Assembly: GCA_040507035.1 (NCBI GenBank)
Contig: JBEVVR010000001.1
Span: 110,235-174,234 of the forward strand
Reading direction: 5' to 3'
DNA from: Thiodiazotropha sp040507035
Lineage (GTDB): Bacteria > Pseudomonadota > Gammaproteobacteria > Chromatiales > Chromatiaceae
DNA: 64,000 bases
Part shown: piece after piece, positions 52,727 through 61,647 of the stretch
Position numbering within the stretch: position 1 is the stretch's first letter
Layout of the letters: the number at the start of each line of letters is the position of its first letter
Notes under the pieces: generated by a model
What the model was told of the DNA's origin: nothing
The model's database searches: none
The model's input: only the letters and a program-made list of their open reading frames with translations
Program-made: the position numbers and the translations under genes

Positions 52727-55441
52727 TCAGCACTCTCCTTGAATCTTACCTCTCTCCCTTCGCTCAATAATCAGCCGAATAATCGATTTCTCCAGCTCCA
52801 CCAGTAACAGAACCGAAGCGGAGACAAATACAATCCGTATCCAAGCAGATATTTCGAGTCCACGGGTACCAAACAACATCTGTAAATGGGGCTGATAGGT
52901 GAAACCCACCTGAAACAGCAGCAGCAGTCCGATGGCAAATAACACATAGCGATTGCCCACAAAACCTCTCCAGTTCAGTACCGAAGCGGTCATGTAGCGG
53001 GAATTGAAAAGGTAGAAAATCTCAAACATCACCAGCGTGTTGACGGCAATAGTCCTTGCCTCTTCGATATCCATGCCCTTCCCTCTGCCCCAGATGAAGA
53101 GCCCAAAAGTGCCAGCAGTCAAAATAGCGGAGACAAATCCAATTCGCCAAAGCAGCAGCCCTGTCAGTAGTGGCGTATTCGATTCCCGTGGGGTACGGGT
53201 CATGACATTCGCTTCCGGGGGCTCGAGGGCTAATGAAAGTGCCAGGGTCACCGCGGTTATCATATTCACCCAAAGGATCTGTACCGGTGTCAGCGGGAGT
53301 TGATGAAATCCGAGTATGATGGCACTCAAAATGATCAACGCTTCACCGCCGTTGGTGGGTAAAATGAAGAGTATCGCCTTCTGCAGATTATCGTAGACAG
53401 TGCGTCCCTCTTTTACCGCATGGACTATCGAGGCAAAGTTGTCATCGGCAAGGACCATTTCGGAGGCTTCCTTGGCCGCCTCAGTGCCGTTAAGGCCCAT
53501 CGCCGTACCTACATCCGCGCGTTTCAATGCTGGAGAGTCGTTGACCCCATCGCCGGTCATGGCCACAACATATCCCAAGGCCTGCAACTGGGTGACGAGG
53601 CGCAGCTTGTGTTCCGGGCTGACCCGGGCATAGACATCGATATCCCTGACCTTTGCTCGCAGGGTTTCATCATCCATACTCTGCAGATCCTGACCCGATA
53701 GAACCTCATCCGTATTGACCAGACTCAGTTGACGGGCTATAGCCTGTGCGGTGGTGCTATGATCACCCGTGATCATCTTGACTCTGATGCCGGCTTGAGC
53801 ACAGACCTTCACCGCCTTGATAGCCTCCTCCCTTGGCGGATCTATCAAACCGAACATACCCAACAACACCATGCCCTCCTCGACATCCTGAAAATTCAGC
53901 TCAAGCTTGTCAGCGGAGACCTGTTTCACCGCTATCGCCAAAACCCGTTGGCCCTGTCCGGCAAGGGATTCGATGCGTTGACTCCAGTAATCGAGTTGCA
54001 GCGGGCAATCACCGTCCAGCGTTCTTTGCAACTTACAGAGTTTCAACAGACGCTCCGGCGCACCCTTGAGGACGATAAAGGCCGTACCCGCGTGACTGTG
54101 ATGAAGTGTCGCCATGAAACGGTGTTCCGATTCAAACGGAATGAGATCAGTACGGGGATACTGTTTGCTGACGAAGTCGATATCCATGCCGTCTTTGATG
54201 CCGGCAATCAACAGGGCACCCTCCATGGGATCACCATTAACGCGCCACTCCTCATCATGTAGTTCCAGGGAGGCATCGTTGCAGAGGACCGCACCGCGAA
54301 TCATCACATTGAGCAAGGATTGCTCTTCGTGCTTAAGGTCCTTCTCTGCGGGAAGGATGGTGCCGTGGGAATCATATCCTGTACCACTGACTTTGTAGAT
54401 CTCATTCGCGGTCGCTATCGATCGCACCGTCATTTCATTGCGGGTAAGGGTCCCTGTCTTATCGGTGCAGATCACCATCACCGAACCGAGTGTCTCCACC
54501 GCGGGAAGCCGTCTGATAATCGCGTTTCTCTGCGCCATTCTCTGCACGCCGATTGCCAGGGTTATGGTCATAATTGCCGGCAGGCCTTCGGGAATCGCTG
54601 CAACGGCAAGACTTACCGCGGCGAGAAACATCTGTGTCATGAGATAGTCCTGCAGTACCACCCCATAGAAGAAGGTAAACAGGGCAATCACCAGAATGCC
54701 GGCTGTCAACCAGCGACCGAATTGAGCCATCTGCCGCAACAGCGGTGTGGTGAGCTGCTCCACCCCAGCAACCAGTGAGCTGATGTGGCCGATCTCTGTC
54801 TCGGCGCCGGTCGTCACCACCATGCCACTTCCCTTACCGTGGGTAACCAAGGTCCCCGAGTAGGCGATATTCAAACGGTCCGCCAGCGGCAGCTCCTCCG
54901 CCATGGATTGGGTAACCTTTTCCACCGGCATCGATTCACCGGTCAATGCGGACTCCTGTATCTGCAATCCCTTGACCTGTACCAGGCGCAGATCGGCGGG
55001 CACTCTGTCCCCCGACTGCAGCAGTACCATATCACCCACCACCAGCAGTTCCGCATCGATGGAGATCTGTTTTCCGTCGCGCATCACCATAGCTCGAGGT
55101 GACAACATACGCCGGATCGCCTTTAGGGCATCCTCAGCCTTCCCCTCCTGAATATGGCCAATCAGTGCATTCACGATCACCACAGCGAAAATCACACTGG
55201 CATCCAACCAATGCTGCAACAGTGAGGTCACCACACCCGCCACGATCAGGACATAGATGAGAACATTGTGAAACTGAAAGAGAAAACGCACCAGGGGGTG
55301 GCGGGGCCGGGGTTCAGGCAGACGGTTCGGTCCATAGCGCTGTAGGCGATGAGCGGCCTCCTGCATCGACAAACCGTCTTTACCGCTATCTAGGCGCAGT
55401 AAAAGCGTGTCGACATCGATAGTATGCCAAGGCGCCCTCAT
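52727..55441 (-). CDS. cation-transporting P-type ATPase (P2A-like)
   Basis: 904 residues. The cation-ATPase N domain (residues 1-70) is followed by membrane helices and the actuator loop with TGES (SALTGESMPV). The intramembrane motif is PEGLPAIMTITLAIGVQRMA, the phosphorylated Asp sits in CTDKTGTLTRNE, the hinge is TGDGVNDSPALK, and C-terminal cation-ATPase helices end the protein. PEGLP is typical of calcium-type P2 pumps. There is no N-terminal heavy-metal domain. The ion is most likely calcium, or manganese or sodium; this is not decided by sequence alone. Confidence 0.9.
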   Translation of the reverse strand: MRAPWHTIDVDTLLLRLDSGKDGLSMQEAAHRLQRYGPNRLPEPRPRHPLVRFLFQFHNVLIYVLIVAGVVTSLLQHWLDASVIFAVVIVNALIGHIQEGKAEDALKAIRRMLSPRAMVMRDGKQISIDAELLVVGDMVLLQSGDRVPADLRLVQVKGLQIQESALTGESMPVEKVTQSMAEELPLADRLNIAYSGTLVTHGKGSGMVVTTGAETEIGHISSLVAGVEQLTTPLLRQMAQFGRWLTAGILVIALFTFFYGVVLQDYLMTQMFLAAVSLAVAAIPEGLPAIMTITLAIGVQRMAQRNAIIRRLPAVETLGSVMVICTDKTGTLTRNEMTVRSIATANEIYKVSGTGYDSHGTILPAEKDLKHEEQSLLNVMIRGAVLCNDASLELHDEEWRVNGDPMEGALLIAGIKDGMDIDFVSKQYPRTDLIPFESEHRFMATLHHSHAGTAFIVLKGAPERLLKLCKLQRTLDGDCPLQLDYWSQRIESLAGQGQRVLAIAVKQVSADKLELNFQDVEEGMVLLGMFGLIDPPREEAIKAVKVCAQAGIRVKMITGDHSTTAQAIARQLSLVNTDEVLSGQDLQSMDDETLRAKVRDIDVYARVSPEHKLRLVTQLQALGYVVAMTGDGVNDSPALKRADVGTAMGLNGTEAAKEASEMVLADDNFASIVHAVKEGRTVYDNLQKAILFILPTNGGEALIILSAIILGFHQLPLTPVQILWVNMITAVTLALSLALEPPEANVMTRTPRESNTPLLTGLLLWRIGFVSAILTAGTFGLFIWGRGKGMDIEEARTIAVNTLVMFEIFYLFNSRYMTASVLNWRGFVGNRYVLFAIGLLLLFQVGFTYQPHLQMLFGTRGLEISAWIRIVFVSASVLLLVELEKSIIRLIIERRERGKIQGEC

Positions 55442-55497
55442 TACCAGCCAACCACAATAGTCATCGGCAGACCCGCTTGCACGGAAGTTTTGTTCAA

Positions 55498-55522
55498 TTA
55501 AGGCCTGTTAACACTAATCCAA
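55498..55522. repeat. solo end of the IS5-like miniature element
   Basis: After TTAA (55498-55501) the next 20 bases, GGCCTGTTAACACTAATCCA, match the ends of the element at 38967 (differing from its left end at one base). No opposite end is found nearby, so this is a truncated copy. It lies just upstream of the FmdE-like gene and abuts a TATAAT at 55524-55529, which may serve as that gene's -10. Confidence 0.6.
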
Positions 55523-55554
55523 TTATAATAGATCAGATGAAGGAGCGGACGCAG

Positions 55555-56082
55555 ATGAGAAACGACGAGATTTTGATCAACGACCACGGCACTCCCCTGA
55601 TCCTGGACTACAACGATGCATTGAAGTTCCACCAGGGTAACGCCTACTGGGGCTGTGCCCTCGCCTTCAGGATGCTGCAGTACGCAGCCGCTTTGCTCTC
55701 CGTGGAGAAGACCTGGGAACGGCAGGATCTCAGCATTCAGAGTGGACACCCGGGACCGGGAGTTAGAGACACCATCGAGTACGTCACCGGTTGTGTCTCC
55801 GGCGGACGCTTTGAATTGACCTGCGCCACCACCGATGCTCGATGTGTTAGCGACATGGACTATTGCTGGCAGCTCAGTGATGGCAATCAACAGCTGCAGC
55901 TGAAGCTGGCCCAAGGCATAGTCTCCCCGGAGTTCCTTCAGCTGCTCGACAGGATCAACAGCAAAGAGGCCGGCGAGCAGCAGCTGCAACGCCTGGAAAC
56001 CCTGAAGCAGGCAATGACCAGGGAGATCTGGTCACTCCACCTCGAGCAAGCCTTTCCAGATCCACAACTGACCCGCGATTGA
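55555..56082 (+). CDS. FmdE-like protein
   Basis: 175 residues from ATG 55555, with AAGGAG nine bases upstream (ATG 55537 is also in frame). The segments FHQGNAYWGCALAFRML and SGHPGPGVRDTIEYVTGCVS-like resemble the N-terminal domain of FmdE, the subunit E family of formylmethanofuran dehydrogenase. The family also occurs in many bacteria lacking methanofuran, where it may bind metal or take part in molybdopterin-enzyme maturation. Four conserved-looking Cys are present. No partner genes are adjacent. The family call is moderate and the function unknown. Confidence 0.55.
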   Translation: MRNDEILINDHGTPLILDYNDALKFHQGNAYWGCALAFRMLQYAAALLSVEKTWERQDLSIQSGHPGPGVRDTIEYVTGCVSGGRFELTCATTDARCVSDMDYCWQLSDGNQQLQLKLAQGIVSPEFLQLLDRINSKEAGEQQLQRLETLKQAMTREIWSLHLEQAFPDPQLTRD

Positions 56083-56299
56083 GACTTCTCGGCTGGCAGG
56101 AATCGTGAAAGATCTGCGCTATGCAAGCTGAGGTTTGAGCCAATCGGAGATCAACCCGAGAGCAAATTTCGAGAAAAAGCTCAAAAATACGTTTTACAAA
56201 TTCGCTATATTCAGTATTTCTAATTAATTATCAATATCTTGTAAATAGCCGAGAAACTAACTTAGTTATTGCCTTTAGCCCCAGGTTTGTCATATTCTT

Positions 56300-56335
56300 T
56301 TGATCCAGATCAATAAAACAGTTGATCTAGGTCAA
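56300..56335 (+). promoter_or_regulatory. two FNR/Anr-type boxes upstream of the cox cluster
   Basis: TTGATCCAGATCAA at 56300-56313 matches the FNR consensus TTGAT-N4-ATCAA exactly. TTGATCTAGGTCAA at 56322-56335 matches with one change. Their centres are 22 bases apart, two helical turns. They lie 52 bases before the likely DUF2244 start. Oxygen-responsive control of the oxidase operon is inferred; repression under low oxygen is the likelier direction for an aa3-type enzyme. Confidence 0.7.
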
Positions 56336-56386
56336 TAAACCGACGCCATGCAGTATCGGCTGTCAGAGCAAACTGCAGGATGTCAA

Positions 56387-56866
56387 ATGGTCCTTAGGGC
56401 ACCCCAAACAAGGCATAGCGAGGCAGCTGTACTCGTTGTCCGACCCAACAGAAACCTGACCTGGAATCAGTCGAAATGGCTGTTCCTGCTGCTTGCAGTT
56501 TGCATCTCACTGGTTGGTCTCTATTTCCTCTCCCTTGGCGCCTGGCTGGTGATCCCCTTTACCGGTCTGGAGATCCTGATCGTTGGCATTGCCATCTATT
56601 GCCAGAGCTGCTGTGCCCATCGTGATGAAATCATCCATATCGATACTACCCATGTAAAGGTCAGCGATAGCCGTAACCAGAGGCAAGAGAAGTGTTTCCG
56701 CAAGGCCTGGATAAAGGTGATTCAAAACCATGATCCGAAAGGCTGGTATCCAAGCCGCCTGCTGATCGGAGCGCATGGGCAATATATAGAGATCGGAAAA
56801 AACCTGCTGGAAGAGGAGCGCGAGATGCTCGCCAATAAACTAAAAAACGCAATCGAGGGCGTCTGA
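56387..56866 (+). CDS. DUF2244 membrane protein
   Basis: 159 residues from ATG 56387, preceded by AGGA at a good distance; an in-frame ATG at 56348 has no ribosome binding site. Two membrane helices (WLFLLLAVCISLVGLYFLSL, WLVIPFTGLEILIVGIAIY) are followed by a beta-rich C-terminal part (WYPSRLLIGAHGQYIEIG), the DUF2244 pattern. Such genes are often placed beside coxB in proteobacteria. It is five bases from coxB. The role is unknown, probably in oxidase assembly or membrane integrity. Confidence 0.82.
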   Translation: MVLRAPQTRHSEAAVLVVRPNRNLTWNQSKWLFLLLAVCISLVGLYFLSLGAWLVIPFTGLEILIVGIAIYCQSCCAHRDEIIHIDTTHVKVSDSRNQRQEKCFRKAWIKVIQNHDPKGWYPSRLLIGAHGQYIEIGKNLLEEEREMLANKLKNAIEGV

Positions 56867-56871
56867 TCGGT

Positions 56872-58014
56872 ATGCAGAATCAAAGCAAACAGAGCAACCA
56901 TCCATGGTTGGGCATGAATTGGGTATTGGCAGCCTTTTTGCTGCTGATGACGGCTGGTGCATCGGCTGAATATGGTCTCAATTTCCCCGAACCCGCAGCC
57001 AATGTTGCCCAGGAGATCTTCGATATCCATATGATGACCATGGGCATCGCGACTTTCCTTTTGATCATCGTCTTCGCGATCGTCTTCTACTCACTCTATT
57101 TCCATCGCAAGAGCAGAGGCTACGAGGCCGATCAGGAGTTTCACAACTCCTGGTTTGGCAACTGGTCCTGGGTCATCGTTCCGGTGATGGTGTTGGGCGT
57201 GGATCTGACCATTGCCGGAAAAGCGGACGCGGTGCTGAAAAAGGTCTGGGAAGTGCCCAAGGAAGAGAACATCATGGACGTCAAGGTGACCGGACACCAG
57301 TGGTGGTGGGAGTTCGATTACCTGGATCACGATATCAAGGTGGAGAGTCGCTATGTGCCACAGGAGGAGTCGGGCGACCTCTATCTAAGGGAGGTCGACA
57401 ACCGCCTGGTGCTGCCCACCGGGGTGAAGATCCGCTTCCTCCATACCTCGGCGGATGTGCTGCACGCCTTCTGGGTACCTGAATTGGCGGTGAAGAAGGA
57501 CGCCATTCCCGGTTACGTCACCGAGACCTGGGCCGAGCTCAATCGGGAGGGCGTTTTCCGTGGTCAATGTGCGGAACTCTGCGGTACCTGGCACTCCCGC
57601 ATGCCGATCGTGGTGGAATCGGTTTCACAGCAGAAGTTCGCAGCCTGGGTTGACGAGCAAAAGGCAGTCAAGGTCGCTGCCGCGGCCGAGGCAAGCGCCG
57701 ATAAGACCTGGAGCATGGATGAGTTGATGGCCAAGGGCAAACCCCTCTACGAGACTAAGTGCGGTGCCTGTCATCAGGCAACGGGGTTGGGTCTGCCCCC
57801 CGCCTTTCCCGCCCTCAAGGGCTCAGCACTTACCACCGGGGCGATCGCAGACCATCTGAATATCGTGCTCAACGGTAAGGAGGGCACCGCGATGCAGCCC
57901 TGGAACTCGCTGAACGATCTGGAGATCGCGGCGATCGTTACCTATGAACGCAATGCCTGGGATAACAACACGGGTGATGTCGTGCAGCCTGCAGACGTCA
58001 AACAGGCCAGATAG
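56872..58014 (+). CDS. coxB: cytochrome c oxidase subunit II with C-terminal cytochrome c domain
   Basis: 380 residues. A signal or first helix and two membrane helices (residues 15-32, 53-76, 97-118) precede the cupredoxin domain, which holds the CuA site ligands in GQCAELCGTWHSRM. A cytochrome c domain follows with ETKCGACHQATG (CxxCH heme site) and the Met ligand region TAMQPW. This is the caa3-type arrangement. It accepts electrons from cytochrome c and passes them to subunit I. Confidence 0.97.
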   Translation: MQNQSKQSNHPWLGMNWVLAAFLLLMTAGASAEYGLNFPEPAANVAQEIFDIHMMTMGIATFLLIIVFAIVFYSLYFHRKSRGYEADQEFHNSWFGNWSWVIVPVMVLGVDLTIAGKADAVLKKVWEVPKEENIMDVKVTGHQWWWEFDYLDHDIKVESRYVPQEESGDLYLREVDNRLVLPTGVKIRFLHTSADVLHAFWVPELAVKKDAIPGYVTETWAELNREGVFRGQCAELCGTWHSRMPIVVESVSQQKFAAWVDEQKAVKVAAAAEASADKTWSMDELMAKGKPLYETKCGACHQATGLGLPPAFPALKGSALTTGAIADHLNIVLNGKEGTAMQPWNSLNDLEIAAIVTYERNAWDNNTGDVVQPADVKQAR

Positions 58015-58028
58015 AGGAGAACCAGACG

Positions 58029-59624
58029 ATGAGTACAACCACTCTGAGCCACGATGAGGCCCATCACCATGATGCACCGAAAGGTTGGAAGCGCTGGCTC
58101 TTCAGCACCAACCACAAGGATATAGGCACCCTCTACCTGCTGTTCGCCCTGATCATGCTCTTCCTCGGCGGTGCCAGCGCCATGCTGATCCGCATGGAGC
58201 TGTTCCAACCCGGTATCCAGCTGCTGGATCCCGATCTCTACAATAACCTGGTCACCAATCATGCGCTGATCATGATCTTCGGCGCGGTAATGCCGGCGGC
58301 AGCGGGACTCGCTAACTGGATGATCCCGATGATGATCGGCGCCCCGGACATGGCCCTGCCGCGAATGAACAATCTCAGCTTCTGGGTGCTTCCCGCCGCG
58401 GCGACCATGCTGATCCTCTCCTTCGTGGTCCCCTTCTTCCCCGGTGGCGGCACCCAGATCAACACCGGCTGGACCCTCTATCCCCCGTTGTCGGTGCAGG
58501 TCGGCATGTCGATGGACTTTCTGATCTTCGCCATCCACCTGCTGGGTATCTCCTCGGTGCTGGCCTCGATCAATATCATCGTCACCCTGCTTAACATGCG
58601 TGCCCCGGGTATGACCCTGTTTAAGATGCCCATGTTCTGCTGGACTTGGCTGGTCACCGCCTTCCTGCTGATCCTGGTGGTACCGGTGTTGGCAGGCGGC
58701 GTCACCATGCTGCTGTTTGACCGCCACTTCGGCACCAGCTTTTTCGATGCCGCGGGGGGTGGCGATCCGGTGCTGTTTCAACACCTGTTCTGGTTCTTCG
58801 GCCACCCGGAGGTCTATATCCTGCTGCTACCCTCCATCGGCGTGCTCTCCCATGTCATTCCGGCCTTCTCCCGCAAGCCCCTGTTCGGCTATAAATCGAT
58901 GGTCGGCGCCATGCTCGCGGTGGCCACCATCGGCATGGTGGTGTGGGCGCACCATCAATATACCATCGGCATGTCTCTGGGAGCGGTCACCTATTTCATG
59001 ATCGGTACCATTCTGATCTCGATACCTGTGGGGCTGATGATCTTCAACTTCATCGCCACCATGTGGCGCGGCGCCATGACCTTCGAAACCCCGATGCTGT
59101 TCGCGGTGGGCATTGTATTGATGTTCACCTTCGGCGGCTTGAGCGGGGTGATGCTGGCGGTGGTACCCGCGGATATGCAGTATCACGACAGCATGTTCGT
59201 GGTCGCCCACTTCCACTATGTGCTGATGCCGGGTGCGGTGTTCGGCCTCTTCGCCGGGGTCTTCTACTGGCTACCGAAGTGGACCGGTCATATGTATGAC
59301 GAAAAGCTGGGAAAACTCTTTTTCTGGATCAATGTCATCAGTTTCAACATCACCTTTTTTCCGCAACATTTTCTCGGCCTCGCAGGGATGCCGCGGAGGA
59401 TCGTCGATTACAACATGATCTTTACCGAGTTCAATGTGATATCGAGTATCGGCGCGATGATTTTCGGCCTCAGCCACCTGCTGTTTCTCTATATCATCAT
59501 CAAGACCATACGTGGCGGCAAGAAGGCTGAGAGTCGGGCCTGGGAAGGGGCGAAAGGCCTCGAGTGGGAACTCGACTCCCCACCTGCATTCCACACCTGG
59601 ACCGTGGCACCACAAGTCAAGTAG
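58029..59624 (+). CDS. coxA: cytochrome c oxidase subunit I
   Basis: 531 residues with twelve membrane helices. The heme a His lies in NHALIMIFGAVMP, CuB and the cross-linked Tyr in FFGHPEVYILLLP, two CuB His in WAHHQYT, and the heme ligands near the C terminus in VAHFHYVLM. It houses the oxygen-reducing heme-copper centre and pumps protons. It follows coxB by 14 bases, with AGAGGAGA as ribosome binding site. Confidence 0.98.
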   Translation: MSTTTLSHDEAHHHDAPKGWKRWLFSTNHKDIGTLYLLFALIMLFLGGASAMLIRMELFQPGIQLLDPDLYNNLVTNHALIMIFGAVMPAAAGLANWMIPMMIGAPDMALPRMNNLSFWVLPAAATMLILSFVVPFFPGGGTQINTGWTLYPPLSVQVGMSMDFLIFAIHLLGISSVLASINIIVTLLNMRAPGMTLFKMPMFCWTWLVTAFLLILVVPVLAGGVTMLLFDRHFGTSFFDAAGGGDPVLFQHLFWFFGHPEVYILLLPSIGVLSHVIPAFSRKPLFGYKSMVGAMLAVATIGMVVWAHHQYTIGMSLGAVTYFMIGTILISIPVGLMIFNFIATMWRGAMTFETPMLFAVGIVLMFTFGGLSGVMLAVVPADMQYHDSMFVVAHFHYVLMPGAVFGLFAGVFYWLPKWTGHMYDEKLGKLFFWINVISFNITFFPQHFLGLAGMPRRIVDYNMIFTEFNVISSIGAMIFGLSHLLFLYIIIKTIRGGKKAESRAWEGAKGLEWELDSPPAFHTWTVAPQVK

Positions 59625-59640
59625 GAGAGAATGAGAGGTT

Positions 59641-59793
59641 ATGCGAATACCTGAATACCAAACAGCGGAACTGCGGCGCAAGAATGTGCGTCTGGCCTGG
59701 GGGCTGGCCGGACTTGCGCTCTTTTTTCTCATCACATCCTTTCCTTTCTGGAGTGGAATTTTCCGTATTGTCGGCACCCAGGCGATGCAATGA
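59641..59793 (+). CDS. 50-residue single-helix protein of the cox cluster
   Basis: A short frame, MRIPEYQTAELRRKNVRLAW, then one membrane helix (GLAGLALFFLITSFPFW) and a short tail. AGAGG lies directly upstream. It begins 16 bases after coxA, and its TGA overlaps the ctaG ATG as ATGA, so it belongs to the operon. Small proteins at this spot occur in other gammaproteobacterial cox loci and are thought to be oxidase assembly factors or subunits; this is inferred. Confidence 0.75.
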   Translation: MRIPEYQTAELRRKNVRLAWGLAGLALFFLITSFPFWSGIFRIVGTQAMQ

Positions 59794-60428
59794 GTGAGAC
59801 CATGGCGGACAATCGAAGCAAGAATCGCCGTACTACGCTGCTACTGTCAGTAGTGGTGGTGGGGATGTTCGGTTTCGGTTTTGCCCTGGTCCCTCTCTAC
59901 AATCTCTTCTGCCAGCTTACCGGGACCCAATCCCTCGCCCAACGCAGTGAGATAGGTCAGGTGGTTCCGGTTTCCGACCGCGTTGATGACAGCCGATGGG
60001 TCACAGTGAAATTCGACACCACGGTGAACCCAAACCTGCCCTGGGAGTTCAAGGCCGAGACCACAAAGATGCGCGTCCATCCCGGTCAGACCTACGAGGT
60101 AAACTTTCACGCCCGCAACCGCAGCAATGCCTCGGTGACCGGTCAGGCCATACCCAGCGTGGCACCCTGGCAGGCGACGCCCTACTTCAGCAAGATGGAG
60201 TGTTTCTGCTTCAACAAACAGCAGCTCGACGGCAGTCAGGAGACAACCATGCCGCTGCGCTTCATGGTCTCCGCGGAACTGCCGCAAGAGATCAACTCGC
60301 TGACCCTCTCATACAGCTTCATGCGTCTGAAAGAGGGAGAGAAGGCGGATAGGGAGAAGGGTTCTCCTCAACTGATCGCGGCGCATGAGAAACAGAGCGC
60401 GACGGACAAGATAAAACAGATAGATTGA
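59790..60428 (+). CDS. ctaG: cytochrome c oxidase assembly protein CtaG/Cox11
   Basis: 212 residues with one N-terminal membrane helix (LLLSVVVVGMFGFGFALVPL) and a periplasmic copper-binding domain containing the family motif CFCF (MECFCFNKQQLDG). It delivers copper to CuB of subunit I. The start overlaps the stop of the 50-residue protein. A highly charged tail extends past the core domain. Confidence 0.95.
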   Translation: MSETMADNRSKNRRTTLLLSVVVVGMFGFGFALVPLYNLFCQLTGTQSLAQRSEIGQVVPVSDRVDDSRWVTVKFDTTVNPNLPWEFKAETTKMRVHPGQTYEVNFHARNRSNASVTGQAIPSVAPWQATPYFSKMECFCFNKQQLDGSQETTMPLRFMVSAELPQEINSLTLSYSFMRLKEGEKADREKGSPQLIAAHEKQSATDKIKQID

Positions 60429-60465
60429 ACATGACAATAAGATCTACAACCAGAGGAGTATCAGC

Positions 60466-61338
60466 ATGTCGGTAAAGGAACACAGCGGGGATTATTTCAT
60501 ACCCGATCCCAGTCCATGGCCGATTATTGGTATGGCCTCCCTGCTCATAACCCTGTTCGGTGGCGCATTGGCGATGAACGGGGTCGGCGTCGGCAACTAC
60601 CTGGTGATTGCCGGGCTGTTACTCTTCTTCGTGCTGTTGTATGGCTGGTTCCGTGATGTCATCGGCGAGAACCTGAGTGACCGCTATAACAAGCAGGTCG
60701 ATACCTCGTTCCGCATGGGCATGTTCTGGTTTATCGCCTCCGAGGTCTTCTTCTTTCTCAGTTTTTTCGGCGCACTCTACTATATCCGCAACATCGCCCT
60801 GCCCTGGCTTGGCGGTGACGGTTACCTCGGGGTTAGCAACGAGATACTCTACTCCGGTTTCGAGGCTGTCTGGCCCTCACACGGACCCGGTGAACTGGGG
60901 GGGGATTTCCAACCGATGGGTGCGTGGGGCATACCCGCGATCAACACCCTGATCCTGCTCACCAGCGGCGCCACCATCACCTGGGCACACTGGGGATTGA
61001 AACTCGACAACCAGAAGCAGCTGGTATGGGGCCTGATCGCCACCATTGCACTGGGGCTGTTATTCGTCGGCTTTCAAGCCTATGAATATGGCCATGCCTA
61101 TGCCGACCTGAACCTCACCCTGGAGTCTGGCGCCTATGGCTCCACTTTCTACATGTTGACGGGGTTTCACGGCTTCCATGTCACCATGGGGGCAGTGATG
61201 TTGATGGCCATTCTCGGACGCAGTATGAAGAGCCATTTCAGTTCCCACAACCACTTCGCCTTTGAGGCCGTGGCCTGGTATTGGCACTTCGTGGATGTGG
61301 TCTGGCTTGGGCTATTTGTTTTCGTCTACTGGCTCTGA
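60466..61338 (+). CDS. coxC: cytochrome c oxidase subunit III
   Basis: 290 residues, about seven membrane helices. Signatures are MGMFWFIASEVFFFLSFFGAL-like in the first half, TITWAHWGLK, and the C-terminal YWHFVDVVWLGLFVFVYWL. It stabilises the oxidase and its proton uptake path. AGAGGAGTATCAGC lies before ATG 60466. It is convergent with the DUF2909 gene. Confidence 0.97.
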   Translation: MSVKEHSGDYFIPDPSPWPIIGMASLLITLFGGALAMNGVGVGNYLVIAGLLLFFVLLYGWFRDVIGENLSDRYNKQVDTSFRMGMFWFIASEVFFFLSFFGALYYIRNIALPWLGGDGYLGVSNEILYSGFEAVWPSHGPGELGGDFQPMGAWGIPAINTLILLTSGATITWAHWGLKLDNQKQLVWGLIATIALGLLFVGFQAYEYGHAYADLNLTLESGAYGSTFYMLTGFHGFHVTMGAVMLMAILGRSMKSHFSSHNHFAFEAVAWYWHFVDVVWLGLFVFVYWL

Positions 61339-61342
61339 GCGC

Positions 61343-61567
61343 CTATTGAGGCAACAGGCTATGAGGCTGTAGCAGACCAAAGAAGTAACCCGCCATGAGT
61401 ATGATGAACAGTAATAGCGACAACACGACCCGTAGAGTCAGTGCACGTACCACCCGGGTACTGTCGTTCTTGCCGTCATCTTTGGCCATATAGTACATAC
61501 CCTGAAAGAGGGAAAAGAGAATGAAGGCCAAGACCAGCAGCACCGGTAGTTTAAATATCATGTCCAT
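61343..61567 (-). CDS. DUF2909 twin-helix membrane protein
   Basis: 74 residues with two membrane helices (KLPVLLVLAFILFSLFQGM, VVLSLLLFIILMAGYFFGLL) separated by a charged loop (AKDDGKNDSTR). AGGAGA precedes ATG 61567. The DUF2909 family (PA0109-like) sits between coxC and surf1 in many gammaproteobacteria. Oriented against the rest of the cluster, as in Pseudomonas. The function is unknown, probably oxidase-linked. Confidence 0.85.
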   Translation of the reverse strand: MDMIFKLPVLLVLAFILFSLFQGMYYMAKDDGKNDSTRVVRALTLRVVLSLLLFIILMAGYFFGLLQPHSLLPQ

Positions 61568-61647
61568 GGGTTCTCCTGGTCCGCAATTGATAAGATCGGC
61601 CTGCCGATACCGCAGTAACAGGAACGGATGATAACACTATACCCCCT

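Noticed and set aside
57942..58805. A 287-codon open frame antisense to coxA
   Set aside because: Composition is His/Gln/Glu-rich and repetitive, typical of the reverse of membrane-protein codons; coxA is unambiguous.
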